A stretch of DNA of 64,000 bases from Massilia sp. ZL223. Its GTDB lineage: Bacteria; Pseudomonadota; Gammaproteobacteria; Burkholderiales; Burkholderiaceae_D. A program made the position numbers and the translations under genes. Where the stretch lies: assembly GCF_018119395.1 (NCBI RefSeq), contig NZ_JAGPWD010000028.1, positions 16,136 to 80,135 on the forward strand, in the 5' to 3' direction. Position 1 is the stretch's first letter, and each line of letters opens with the position of its first letter. A model generated the notes under the pieces. The model saw nothing but the letters and a program-made list of their open reading frames with translations. It did not search any database and was not told the DNA's origin. Positions 33,688-43,234 of the stretch are shown in pieces.

Positions 33688-34779
33688 TTAGCCGAGCAGC
33701 GCTTCGACGAATTCTTCCGCGTTGAAAGGTTGCAGGTCGTCCAGCTTTTCGCCCACGCCGATGAAATAGACCGGGATCGGGCGGGTGCGCGCGATCGCGG
33801 CCAGCACGCCGCCCTTGGCGGTGCCGTCCAGCTTGGTGACGATGAGGCCGCTGAGCTGCAGGGCGTCGTCGAAGGCCTTCACCTGGGCCAGGGCATTCTG
33901 GCCGGTGTTCCCGTCGATGACCAGCAGGGTCTCGTGCGGGGCGCCTTCCATGCCCTTGCCGATGACGCGCTTGATCTTCTTGAGTTCTTCCATCAGGTGC
34001 AGCTGGGTCGGCAGGCGGCCGGCGGTGTCGACCATGACCACGTCAACGCCGCGCGCCTTGCCGGACTGCACCGCGTCGAAGGCGATCGCTGCCGGGTCGC
34101 CCGACTGCTGCGAGATCACGGTGACGTTGTTGCGCTGGCCCCAGACCATCAGCTGCTCGCGCGCGGCGGCGCGGAAGGTGTCGCCGGCGGCCAGCAGCAC
34201 CGATTGCTCGAAGCGCTGCATGTGCTTGGCCAGCTTGCCGATGGTGGTGGTCTTGCCGGCGCCGTTGACGCCCGCGATCATCATCACCAGCGGGTCGTGG
34301 CGGCCCAGCTCCAGCGGCTTCTGCAAGGGCTGCAGCAGCTCGATCAGCAACTCCTTCAGTGCATTCTTGACGGCGGCCGCGTCGAGCAGCTTTTCTTCCT
34401 TGACCTTGCGGCGCAGCGCATCCAGCAGGTGCTGGGTGGCGTCCATGCCGGCGTCCGACATCAGCAGGGCCGCTTCGAGTTCCTCGTACAGGTCTTCGTC
34501 GATGCGCGCGCCGACGAACAGCAGCGACAGGTTGCTCGAGGTCTTGGACAGGCCCGCCTTCAGGCGCGTCATCCAGGAGCGTTTCTTTTCGGCTTCGGTC
34601 GTGGGACGCTCGGCGGTTTCAGGGAACAGCTCGCCTTCCTGCAGCGCGATCGGCGCCGGGACAGGCGCGGATGCCGGTTCGGGCTCGGGCGCCGGAGCCG
34701 GCTTGGGCGCGATGACTGGCGCAGGCGCTTGCACCTCCGGAGTTTCCGGAGCTTTTTTTCTCTTGAAGAAGCTAAACAT
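33688..34779 (-). CDS. ftsY: Signal recognition particle receptor FtsY
   Basis: A 363-residue SRP receptor GTPase. N-terminal MFSFFKRKK amphipathic membrane-targeting helix, then an alanine/proline/glutamate-rich linker (10-65), N domain (about 70-150) and G domain with G1 GVNGAGKTTT, DTAGRLP, and TKLDGTAKGG. It docks the ribosome-SRP complex to the translocon. The start is ATG 34779, the only Met preceding the amphipathic helix. First gene of ftsYEX. Confidence 0.95.
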   Translation of the reverse strand: MFSFFKRKKAPETPEVQAPAPVIAPKPAPAPEPEPASAPVPAPIALQEGELFPETAERPTTEAEKKRSWMTRLKAGLSKTSSNLSLLFVGARIDEDLYEELEAALLMSDAGMDATQHLLDALRRKVKEEKLLDAAAVKNALKELLIELLQPLQKPLELGRHDPLVMMIAGVNGAGKTTTIGKLAKHMQRFEQSVLLAAGDTFRAAAREQLMVWGQRNNVTVISQQSGDPAAIAFDAVQSGKARGVDVVMVDTAGRLPTQLHLMEELKKIKRVIGKGMEGAPHETLLVIDGNTGQNALAQVKAFDDALQLSGLIVTKLDGTAKGGVLAAIARTRPIPVYFIGVGEKLDDLQPFNAEEFVEALLG

Positions 34780-34937
34780 GGTCTGGTGGTGGGGGCTGCA
34801 TGCAGCGCCAGGAGGCGGCGCGATGAAAAAAGTAGCGAATATTTTACCAGAGCAGCAATACAGCCTACTCCGCAGCCCACTGCGCGCGCCCACGCGGCGC
34901 GGGCGCTGGCTTCACGGAAGATTTTCGTGTCGTCAAT

Positions 34938-35000
34938 CTGTCATCAAATCGTCACAACTCAACAGTGCGAAACTGGAAAAACGAGCGCGGCTGATATAGA
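34938..35000 (+). promoter_or_regulatory. Second Pho box upstream of a small membrane protein gene
   Basis: CTGTCAT (34938-34944), 4 bases, TCGTCAC (34949-34955): two 11-bp direct units close to the PhoB box consensus. A TATAGA at 34995-35000 is a -10 candidate, although the distance is longer than usual for PhoB activation. It lies in the gap between ftsY (leftward) and the small ORF (rightward). Confidence 0.55.
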
Positions 35001-35044
35001 GTGACAGCCAGAGAGAGACCAATAGATAAAATCGGGGTTTAACC

Positions 35045-35239
35045 GTGAAAATCACGAACTTCCTGAAGCGCCTGGTGTTCGGTGACAACGCCCTCGAAGG
35101 CAGCGCCGCGACCCTGCGCAACATCGTCGTCTGGGCCTTCATTGCCCTGGTCGCGCTGTTCCTGACGCATCCTGAACAGGCCAGCTTCTTCGACGCTCCC
35201 ATCCCGCTTCCAGCCGAGCTCGGCCTGGAACAGAACTGA
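35045..35239 (+). CDS. Small membrane protein, hypothetical
   Basis: A 64-residue protein with a basic N-terminus (KITNFLKRL), a single membrane helix (about 28-42, VVWAFIALVALFL) and a short proline-rich C-terminus. The start is GTG at 35045. Codon use matches the neighbours, supporting a real gene. A Pho box and -10-like sequence lie 45-107 bases upstream, so it may be phosphate-regulated. I do not recognise the family. No operon partner. Confidence 0.6.
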   Translation: MKITNFLKRLVFGDNALEGSAATLRNIVVWAFIALVALFLTHPEQASFFDAPIPLPAELGLEQN

Positions 35240-35281
35240 CCCCAGTCTTCCCGGCCCGGTTTCCCGAGCCGGGCATTCCGC

Positions 35282-36985
35282 TCAGCGTTTCGCCTTGGTG
35301 ACTTCCGCGTTCTTGCGGATGGCTTCCAGGGTCGCGTTCGGCGTGATCAGGTTGCCGTCGTAGCGCAGCTCGATCAGGGCCGGCTTGTTGTGCTCGTTGG
35401 CATGGGCCAGCGCGCGGCGCAGGGCCGGGCCGAACTCTTCCGTCGTTTCCACCACTTCGCCATGGCCGCCGTAGGCGCGCGCCAGCGCGGCGAAGTCGGG
35501 ATTGTGCAGGCCGGTGCCGGACACGCGGCCCGGGTATTCGCGTTCCTGGTGCATGCGGATGGTGCCGAACATGCCGTTGTTAAACAGCAGGATCACGACG
35601 CCGGCGCCGTACTGCACCGCCGTAGCCAGTTCCTGGCCGTTCATCATGAATTCGCCGTCGCCGGCGAAGGTCACCACCGTGCGCTCCGGGTGCACGATCT
35701 TGGCGGCCACGCCCGAGGGCACGCTGTAGCCCATCGCGCCGCTGGTCGGCGCCAGCTGGGTGCGCATGCCGCCGTAGCGGTAGAAGCGGTGCGCCCAGGA
35801 AGCATAGTTGCCGGCGCCGTTGGTGATGATGGCGTCGTGCGGCAGCTGGGCCATCAGTTCCTGCACCATTTGCCACAGGTCGAGCGGGGCATTGCCTTCC
35901 TTGAAGATAGGCGGCTGGGCCTGGTAAGCGGCCAGCTCGGCCCTGGCTTGCGCGACCGTGCCTTTCCAGGCACTGGCGTCGACCGGTTCCATCGCGGCCA
36001 GCATGGCGCAGGCCTGCTGCATGCCGCTGGCGACCATCAGTTCGCCCTGGTAGACGCTGCCCAGTTCTTCCGGGTCCGGGTGGAAGTGGACCAGGCGCTG
36101 CTGCGGCACCGGCGAGGCCAGCAGCGAGTAGCCGCTGGTGGTCATCTCGCCCAGGCGCGGGCCGAGGGCGATGAGCAGGTCGGCGTCCTTGACGCGCGCC
36201 GCCAGCTTGGGATTGATGCCGATGCCGACGTCGCCGACGTAGTGCGGGTGATCGTTGTCGAGCAGGTCCTGGAAGCGGAAGGCGCAGGCCACCGGCAGGT
36301 GGTTGGCTTCGGCGAAGGCGCGCAGGTCGGCGCAGGCCTGGTCGTTCCAGGTATTGCCGCCCAGGAGTACGAGCGGGCGGCGGCTTTCGGCCAGCACGGC
36401 GCGCAGCTGGGCGATCTGGGCGGCGGAAGGCGAACCCTGGACCGGCTGGTAGGGGCGGGTATCGGCCACGGCGGCGGTCGAGACCAGCATGTCTTCCGGC
36501 AGCGCCAGCACCACCGGGCCCGGACGGCCGCTGGTGGCGACCTGGAAGGCGCGCGCGATGTATTCGGGGATGCGGTCGGCGCGGTCGATCTGGGCCACCC
36601 ACTTGGCCATCTGGCCGAACATGCGGCGGTAGTCGATTTCCTGGAAGGCTTCGCGGTCGATGAAGTCGTTGCCGACCTGGCCGATGAACAGGATCATCGG
36701 GGTCGAGTCCTGGTAGGCGGTGTGCACGCCGATCGAGGCGTTGGTGGCGCCCGGGCCGCGGGTGACGAAGCAGATGCCCGGCTTGCCGGTCAGCTTGCCG
36801 TAGGCCTCGGCCATGAACGCCGCGCCCCCTTCCTGGCGGTTGATCACGAAGCGGATCTGCGAATCGTGCAGCGCGTCGAGCACGTCGAGGTAGCTTTCGC
36901 CCGGCACGCCGAAGGCGGTGTCCACGCCGTGGATGTGGAGCGCATCGACCAGGATCTGGCCGCCGGTACGGGAAGGGTGCGTCAT
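35282..36985 (-). CDS. Thiamine pyrophosphate enzyme, acetolactate synthase-like
   Basis: A 567-residue TPP-dependent enzyme of the acetolactate synthase/benzoylformate decarboxylase superfamily. The N-terminal Glu of RQEGGAAFMAEAYGKLTG and GPGATNA are typical; the C-terminal TPP/Mg motif is GDGEFMMNGQELATAV ... NNGMFGTIR. No ilvH-like regulatory subunit is adjacent, so it is either a catabolic/unregulated acetolactate synthase or another 2-oxoacid decarboxylase; specificity is uncertain. The start is ATG 36985 with AAGGA upstream; the frame upstream is not used. Confidence 0.82.
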   Translation of the reverse strand: MTHPSRTGGQILVDALHIHGVDTAFGVPGESYLDVLDALHDSQIRFVINRQEGGAAFMAEAYGKLTGKPGICFVTRGPGATNASIGVHTAYQDSTPMILFIGQVGNDFIDREAFQEIDYRRMFGQMAKWVAQIDRADRIPEYIARAFQVATSGRPGPVVLALPEDMLVSTAAVADTRPYQPVQGSPSAAQIAQLRAVLAESRRPLVLLGGNTWNDQACADLRAFAEANHLPVACAFRFQDLLDNDHPHYVGDVGIGINPKLAARVKDADLLIALGPRLGEMTTSGYSLLASPVPQQRLVHFHPDPEELGSVYQGELMVASGMQQACAMLAAMEPVDASAWKGTVAQARAELAAYQAQPPIFKEGNAPLDLWQMVQELMAQLPHDAIITNGAGNYASWAHRFYRYGGMRTQLAPTSGAMGYSVPSGVAAKIVHPERTVVTFAGDGEFMMNGQELATAVQYGAGVVILLFNNGMFGTIRMHQEREYPGRVSGTGLHNPDFAALARAYGGHGEVVETTEEFGPALRRALAHANEHNKPALIELRYDGNLITPNATLEAIRKNAEVTKAKR

Positions 36986-37088
36986 GGTTCGGTCATCCTT
37001 GTTGGTTTGGCATCCGGGCATTCTATGTGAGCTGCTCAGTGGAGGCTTTTGAAATGGCGACATCAAATTTCAGAAAACGCGAGCGTTC

Positions 37089-37150
37089 GGCCCGCTACCC
37101 GTAAACGCCATCCCGGCCTGCGCCGGGATGGCGTTTACGGGTAGCGGGCC
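37089..37150. repeat. Long perfect hairpin, REP-like palindrome
   Basis: Arms 37089-37117 and 37122-37150 are perfect 29-bp inverted repeats around a CTGC loop. The core CATCCCGGC / GCCGGGATG is typical of repetitive extragenic palindromes. It sits between the TPP enzyme start and the RNase P RNA promoter, and could terminate transcripts in both directions or be a mobile palindrome. Confidence 0.8.
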
Positions 37151-37217
37151 TCCGCTTGCACTGTGGCGCGCACCACGCATCCTCCCGGCTCCGCTGTCCC
37201 GCCCACCCCCAATCGGT

Positions 37218-37223
37218 TACAAT
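37218..37223 (+). promoter_or_regulatory. rnpB -10 box
   Basis: TACAAT about 10 bases before the predicted 5' end of RNase P RNA. The -35 region is GC-rich and not recognisable. Confidence 0.5.
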
Positions 37224-37232
37224 GTCAGCCGT

Positions 37233-37567
37233 GAAGCAGGCCAGACAGTCGCTGGCCCTCATCTTCGGATGCGGGCGGGAGGAAGGTCCGGACTCCACAG
37301 AGCGGGGTGACGGTTAACGGCCGTCCGCTGAAAGCCGCAAGGTATAAGGCGAGGAATAGGGCCACAGAGACGAGCGTATTAAGTTACGGTGAAACGCGGT
37401 AACCTCCACCTGGAGCAATTCCAAATAGGCACGCGTTGATGTTGCTCGCGGAGCGTGCGGGTAGGAAGCTTGAGCGCTGGAGTAATCCAGCGCCTAGAGG
37501 AATGGCTGTCATAGGGGCGTCCCGCAAGGGAGACCACTACACAGAATCCGGCCTATCGGCCTGCTTT
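37233..37567 (+). ncRNA. rnpB: RNase P RNA (M1, type A)
   Basis: The catalytic RNA of RNase P, which trims tRNA 5' ends. Conserved landmarks are present: the 5' end GAAGCAGGCC pairs with the 3' end GGCCTGCTTT; the P4 region GAGGAAGGTCCGGACTCCAC; the universally conserved ACAGAGACGAG segment; the AACGCGGTAACCTCCACCTGG region; and ACAGAATCCGGCCTATCGG near the end. The ends are placed from the terminal pairing and are good to a few bases. Length about 335 nt, normal for Proteobacteria. Confidence 0.95.
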
Positions 37568-37649
37568 ACTTGAATTCTCTCTCCACGGCGTGGACATAAG
37601 GGCTTGCCGGGCTGATATGATCGGCCTGTCGACGACTCGCTCCCGCGCC

Positions 37650-38249
37650 ATGTCTCCCACTGATTTGCAGCTGATAGCCGACTACATGATGCCGGCTTTT
37701 CCGGCCTCACCCTCGGACCTTGGCTTCCTCTTCGGCACGCGCCACGGCATGCCCGAATTTTGCGACGCGGCCTATGGGCTGTGGCAGCAGGGCATGTTCC
37801 GCCGCCTGCTGGTCTCCGGCGGGCGCACGCGCGGCCTGCTGGAAGCCGAGGCGGAGCTCATCGGGGAGCGGCTGGTGCGCATGGGCCTGCCCGAGTCGGT
37901 CCTGATCCTGGAAACCGCCGCCACCAACACCGGCGAAAACGTCCGCTTCGGCCGCGCCCGTGCGGCCGAAGCGATGGACCTCGGCGCGATCCGCAGCGTC
38001 CTCGTCATCGGCAAGGTGTGCTCGACGCGCCGCTACCTCATGACCTTGCAGCGGCACTGGCCGGGCTTGCGCATGTCGGTCTGTCCGGTCAACTACTTCG
38101 GCGTCCCGGCCGAACGCTGGTACGAGGACGAGCCATTCCGCAGCCGGGTGCTGGGTGAATTCGACAAGATCCCGCGCTACCTGGACGCAGGCTTCCTGCA
38201 CGAGGTTGACGGCTGCGCCGGGTATCCGCGCCTGGGCTTCTCTTCTTAG
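37650..38249 (+). CDS. YdcF/DUF218 family protein
   Basis: About 199 residues matching the DUF218/YdcF pattern: GFLFGTRHG near 27, [18 protein letters not shown], the conserved [12 protein letters not shown] segment near 93-104, and [17 protein letters not shown]. Members have a Rossmann-like fold and unknown enzymatic activity; relatives act in envelope metabolism. The start is unclear: GTG 37590 and ATG 37617 are in frame, but ATG 37650 begins where similarity begins. Not membrane-bound. It precedes glpK by 19 bases on the same strand. Confidence 0.75.
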   Translation: MSPTDLQLIADYMMPAFPASPSDLGFLFGTRHGMPEFCDAAYGLWQQGMFRRLLVSGGRTRGLLEAEAELIGERLVRMGLPESVLILETAATNTGENVRFGRARAAEAMDLGAIRSVLVIGKVCSTRRYLMTLQRHWPGLRMSVCPVNYFGVPAERWYEDEPFRSRVLGEFDKIPRYLDAGFLHEVDGCAGYPRLGFSS

Positions 38250-38268
38250 CACCGCTTCAGGAGACGTG

Positions 38269-39756
<1,488 letters not shown>

Positions 39757-39757
39757 C

Positions 39758-40405
39758 ATGCGCAGCGCGTCCCATGTCGATCCCGCGCTGCTGTGGGGCT
39801 GGCTCGCCGGGCGTTCGCTGGCCCGTGGCCTTCCCCGGCCTGTTCCGGACCACGGCGGCATGCGCGTCGACACCGCTTCGCCGGAGGAAGTGCGGCGCTA
39901 CGTGTTCGCCGGTCCCGATCCCCGATTGGCGGAGCTGGCGGCGTCGATCGAGACCAGCCGCGTCTTCATCAAGATGTGCGGTTCCGGCGAGCAGCTGCTG
40001 GCGCTTGTGCCTGCGCGCTGGCGGCTGCAGCCGGGCGGCTACTTCATGACCCAGGCAGGCATGGACGGCGAGCCGCGCATGCCGGGGCCAGGCTACCGGC
40101 TGGAGGTCGCGGAGAGAGACGGCGTCTACATGGCGCGCATCCATGCCGGAGACGGCTCCGTCGCCGCGAGCGGCTACGCCGTGGAACACGATGGATGCTT
40201 CGTGTTCGATCGCATCGACACGCACGCGGCGCATCGCCGGCGCGGCCTGGGAAGGGCGATCATGTCGGCATTGGGCGGCATGCAGCAATCGCACCAGGCG
40301 AACAGGGTGCTGGTGGCAACCGAAGAGGGGCGGGCCTTGTACGAGGCGCTCGGATGGAAGGTCGTGACGGCTTACTCGACCGTGGTGATCCCGGGCGAGC
40401 AGTAG
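39758..40405 (+). CDS. GNAT family N-acetyltransferase
   Basis: A 215-residue protein whose C-terminal half (about 105-200) resembles GNAT: FVFDRIDTHAAHRRRGLGRAIMSAL, where RRRGLG is the acetyl-CoA pyrophosphate loop (Q/RxxGxG/A), then YEALGWKVV. The N-terminal 100 residues are less clear. It starts at ATG 39758, one base after the glpK stop, so is probably translated from the glpK mRNA. Acceptor substrate unknown. Confidence 0.8.
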   Translation: MRSASHVDPALLWGWLAGRSLARGLPRPVPDHGGMRVDTASPEEVRRYVFAGPDPRLAELAASIETSRVFIKMCGSGEQLLALVPARWRLQPGGYFMTQAGMDGEPRMPGPGYRLEVAERDGVYMARIHAGDGSVAASGYAVEHDGCFVFDRIDTHAAHRRRGLGRAIMSALGGMQQSHQANRVLVATEEGRALYEALGWKVVTAYSTVVIPGEQ

Positions 40406-40417
40406 AACAGTGGATAC

Positions 40418-40475
40418 GCTTCAGGCGCCGGCCCGGCGGTGCCGGCCCGGACGATGCCGGACCGGCGCTTGAAGC
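40418..40475. terminator. Bidirectional hairpin between GNAT and PEP-CTERM genes
   Basis: Arms 40418-40437 and 40456-40475 are inverted repeats matching at 18 of 20 positions, G-T wobbles at the two others. It separates convergent genes and could terminate transcription from both sides. No long T run. Confidence 0.55.
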
Positions 40476-40493
40476 AGTACCTGTCAGGCTGGC

Positions 40494-41255
40494 TTACTTC
40501 TTTGCGAAGCGGCGGCGCATTGCGCCCATTGCCATCGCGCCCAGGCCCAGCAGGGCGACCGAGCCCGGCTCCGGCACTTCGCCCGGGTTGCCGCTGTCGT
40601 CACGCTCGAAGGCGCCGACGCGCACGGTTTCCGGGGTGCCCTGGGTGGTGCCTGCAAGGAACTGGACCCCGCCAGCGACGACGCATTGCGTCAGGTCGGG
40701 GCAGGCCAGGTCGGCGGCTGCGGCTTGGAGGTCGTCCAGGACAAAACGGTGCAGGCCTGACTGGCCGATGCCCCCGGTATCTTCCAAGATCAGGTCAGGC
40801 CCGGTGTACGAGAAGATTTCCAGCAAGGTGCCATCGAGGGCGTACAGGCTCATGTACAGGTCGGTGAGGGTCGCGTCGTCACTGCCAGGTTCGCTGATGT
40901 TCACAACGAAACCGAGTTCGCCAGCGGTGGTGATGCCGTCGATATCGCTGAGCAAATAAACGCCATTGCCGCCAACGGCGCCGGTATTGTCCCCCCCGAG
41001 CAAGCCAGTGCTCGGCTCGCAGGTCTGGTCCGGATTGGTCATGTTGCCGCCATTGGTGTGGCGGACGCAGCCCGACTCGGTAGCGGGCGGTTGGGGACCG
41101 ACGGTGTTGTCCTGGACAGTCACCACGGTCGACACGGCGCCCAGGCCAGTGCCTGTTTGTTGTGCGCCAGTTTGATAGACCAGGTCGGCGAATGCTGGCG
41201 AGGCGCCAGTTACGAGTGCTGCACTAATTGCAAGCTTCAGGATTTTTGACTTCAT
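40494..41255 (-). CDS. PEP-CTERM sorting domain protein
   Basis: A 253-residue secreted protein. It has a signal peptide (MKSKILKLAISAALVTGASPAFA) and ends with the exosortase sorting signal: VPEPGS (PEP motif), a hydrophobic helix (VALLGLGAMAMGA) and a basic tail MRRRFAKK. The mature domain is Asp/Gly/Thr-rich, of unrecognised family. Exosortase would cleave it and it likely joins the extracellular matrix or EPS. ATG 41255 is placed 6 bases after AGGAGC. A sigma-54 promoter lies upstream at 41319-41334. No exosortase gene is in this window. Confidence 0.88.
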   Translation of the reverse strand: MKSKILKLAISAALVTGASPAFADLVYQTGAQQTGTGLGAVSTVVTVQDNTVGPQPPATESGCVRHTNGGNMTNPDQTCEPSTGLLGGDNTGAVGGNGVYLLSDIDGITTAGELGFVVNISEPGSDDATLTDLYMSLYALDGTLLEIFSYTGPDLILEDTGGIGQSGLHRFVLDDLQAAAADLACPDLTQCVVAGGVQFLAGTTQGTPETVRVGAFERDDSGNPGEVPEPGSVALLGLGAMAMGAMRRRFAKK

Positions 41256-41318
41256 CACTAGCTCCTATGGAATTACTTCGTTCTTGTGGGTAACTGCCAG
41301 GTACTACAACGTCGTAAG

Positions 41319-41334
41319 AGCAAGTTACGGGCCA
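41319..41334 (-). promoter_or_regulatory. Sigma-54 (RpoN) promoter of the PEP-CTERM gene
   Basis: On the minus strand the sequence is TGGCCCGTAACTTGCT. The GG and GC dinucleotides are separated by exactly 10 bases, and 11 of the 12 fixed positions of the TGGCACG-N4-TTGCT consensus match (C for A at position 5). The transcription start would be near 41308, about 50 bases before the ATG. Confidence 0.72.
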
Positions 41335-41345
41335 GCGTCAATACT

Positions 41346-41359
41346 TTGAGATAAATCAA
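41346..41359. promoter_or_regulatory. FNR/CRP-family-like box upstream of the PEP-CTERM promoter
   Basis: TTGAG-ATAA-ATCAA matches the FNR consensus TTGAT-N4-ATCAA at 9 of 10 conserved bases. It lies 12 bases upstream of the sigma-54 element. It could be an FNR/ANR-type site or part of an activator site; regulation is unproven. Confidence 0.45.
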
Positions 41360-41599
41360 ATACCTATCGCGGGTAGCACTTCGACAGAAAGGAAAAGTGT
41401 AAAAAATACCGAAAGTTTCTATTTAAAACTTTCTATCCCTCCGGAAAAAATTGGGTGTCTTCACGTTAAGAATCAGGACTCTCATCCAAGTTCGGCGGCG
41501 ACGACATATAGGGATGGGAGGGGTTTGAGCCATCGCCGTGCCGCGCGCAAGGCAAGTCTGTTAAGGTGACGCTGCGAAAGACTGAACCGGAGCGGGTAC

Positions 41600-41728
41600 A
41601 TGGAAAAGAAGTACTGGTTCCCGGCGAAACCGCCGGAACGTGGCTGCGGATGGGGATTGCCGCTGGCCTGGCAAGGCTCGGCGGTCGTCGTCAGCTATGA
41701 TCCTTTCCGGCGCGAGGCGCACCGATGA
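41600..41728 (+). CDS. Small ORF, YWFPAK-type N-terminus (possibly truncated membrane protein)
   Basis: A 42-residue ORF, too short for most gene callers. It reads MEKKYWFPAKPPERG then GWGLPLAWQGSAVVVSYDP, the N-terminal signature of a family of small uncharacterised proteins that usually continue into membrane helices. Here it stops early, suggesting truncation, or a real miniature product. A GGAGCGGG site lies at 41589-41596, a few bases before ATG 41600. It overlaps the next gene by 4 bases (ATGA), so it is translated with it. Confidence 0.5.
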   Translation: MEKKYWFPAKPPERGCGWGLPLAWQGSAVVVSYDPFRREAHR

Positions 41729-42282
41729 GCGCTGCCGTGTTCGACATTCCCGCCGTCGGCCTGTCGGCATATTTGACACTCATCGGTATCACATGCCTGG
41801 CTTCCGCGCTGCCGATGCTGCTGGCGCGCAAGCGCGGCCTGGCGGCCAAGCTGAAAAGCGGGGCCGCGGCCGGGGCGCTGGTGCTGCCCGTGACCCTGCT
41901 GCTGGCGCTGGGCCTGTCGAAGAACACGCTCGAGGTGCGCGACGGCCAGGTCCTGGTGCGCGCCAGCTACTTTTATGAATACGCGCGCGACATCGGCGAG
42001 TTCGACCTGGCGCATGCCCGCCACGGCAGCCTGGCCGCGATCGACGCCGCCCAGCTGGGCTTGCGCAACAACGGCATCAGTTTGCCGGGCTATGCCGCCG
42101 GACGCTTCACCAGCGAAGACCAGCGGCCGCTGTTCGTGGCCATGACCGACCGTGAGCGGGTCGTGTATCTGCCGGCCAGGGAAGGCCAGTCGCTGCTGGT
42201 CAGTGTCGAGCAGGCCGACCAGCTGCTGGCGCTGCTGCACGGGCGCGCGGCCGAGCGGCGCCAGCTGGCCCGGCATCCGTGA
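41725..42282 (+). CDS. Hypothetical membrane protein
   Basis: A 185-residue protein with two membrane helices (about 10-33 and 45-65) and a C-terminal soluble domain (70-185), possibly PH-like in pattern (TLEVRDGQVLVRASYFYEYARDI, VVYLPAREGQSLLVSV), though I cannot confirm the fold. It overlaps the preceding small ORF by ATGA. It is convergent with the AAA+ gene, one base apart. Function unknown. Confidence 0.7.
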   Translation: MSAAVFDIPAVGLSAYLTLIGITCLASALPMLLARKRGLAAKLKSGAAAGALVLPVTLLLALGLSKNTLEVRDGQVLVRASYFYEYARDIGEFDLAHARHGSLAAIDAAQLGLRNNGISLPGYAAGRFTSEDQRPLFVAMTDRERVVYLPAREGQSLLVSVEQADQLLALLHGRAAERRQLARHP

Positions 42283-42283
42283 T

Positions 42284-43234
42284 TTAGAACCCGATCCTGG
42301 ATTTGCCCGGCGCCTGCCGCAGGCGGATGTCGTCCACGCTCACATGGGCGCGGCCGTCCGCTACCGCATAGCCGAGACTGTCGAGCAGGGTCTTGCGCAG
42401 GTCGCGCGGCGACACCGGCGCCAGCTTGTCGAGCACCCCGTCGGCCAGCACGTCGTCGAAGCCGCCCAGGTTCAGTTCCTCGACCAGGCCACGGTACATG
42501 CGCTGGGCGATGCCGGCCGCTTGTTCGGGCGTCGGCTTGGGGACTTCGTAGACCGCCATGCGGTTGAGCAGGGGAGAGGGAATGCCGTCCACCGAGTTGG
42601 CGGTCAGCACCCAGAAGATCTGGCTGGCGTCGACGTCGACGTCGATGAATTCGTCGCGGAAAGCCTTCGAGGTTTCCGGCTCCAGTAATTGATAGAGGGC
42701 GGCCAGCGGATCGGACTGGGTCGAGCCGCTCGCCTTTTCCACTTCGTCCAGCACCAGCACCGGGTTGGCGTACTTGCCGCGCACCAGGCGCTCGGCCACC
42801 TTGCCGCACTTGGCGCCGCGCCAGCTGGCCGAGCTGCCGGTGATGACGAAGCCGGCCGACAGGGCGTTCATGCTGATCAGTTCGCACTCGGTGGACATGG
42901 CCCTGGCCAGGCGCTTGGCGAAATGGGTCTTGCCCACGCCGGGGCCGCCCAGCAGCAGGATGGGCATGACGTTGAAACCCTTGTCGCCGGCATGGGCCAG
43001 GCGCAGGTAGCGCGCCAGGTCGTCCAGTACTTCATCGAAATTGGGACATTCCTCGAACAGGGGATCGAGCGCGTCGACGGAAGAGGGCGTGGTGACGAAG
43101 CGGTCGGCCCCGGTCTCCAGCATGCGCTCGTAAAACGCGTCGAGTTCCGGGGAGCGGCCGCGGTTGCGGTCCAGCGCTTCCTGCACTTCAGTCAGGTCGT
43201 AGACCGCGCGGGTACGGGCGAGGGTGATGCTCAC
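42284..43234 (-). CDS. AAA+ ATPase, Lon-like module without protease domain
   Basis: A 316-residue AAA+ ATPase. Walker A is GGPGVGKTH (near residue 98-106), Walker B LVLDEVEKA, sensor-1 WVLTANS with LLNR after it, and a small C-terminal lid domain with an SPRDLRK sensor-2 type segment. Its closest look is the ATPase domain of Lon/ClpX, but no protease domain is present. A chaperone or remodelling role is inferred. The true start is GTG 43234, not the ATG at 43330, because a strong AAGGAGA site sits just upstream of the GTG. Confidence 0.83.
   Translation of the reverse strand: MSITLARTRAVYDLTEVQEALDRNRGRSPELDAFYERMLETGADRFVTTPSSVDALDPLFEECPNFDEVLDDLARYLRLAHAGDKGFNVMPILLLGGPGVGKTHFAKRLARAMSTECELISMNALSAGFVITGSSASWRGAKCGKVAERLVRGKYANPVLVLDEVEKASGSTQSDPLAALYQLLEPETSKAFRDEFIDVDVDASQIFWVLTANSVDGIPSPLLNRMAVYEVPKPTPEQAAGIAQRMYRGLVEELNLGGFDDVLADGVLDKLAPVSPRDLRKTLLDSLGYAVADGRAHVSVDDIRLRQAPGKSRIGF

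Larger units (their letters stand above)
41256..41599. other. Intergenic region with PEP-CTERM control elements
   Basis: A 344-bp AT-richer gap with the promoter of the leftward PEP-CTERM gene (sigma-54 element and FNR-like box) and the promoter of the rightward small ORF. Beyond those I see no gene in it. Confidence 0.5.

Noticed and set aside
35282..36985. Biosynthetic acetolactate synthase large subunit ilvB/ilvI with gene symbol
   Set aside because: No ilvH or ilvC neighbour and the superfamily has several activities, so no symbol was assigned.
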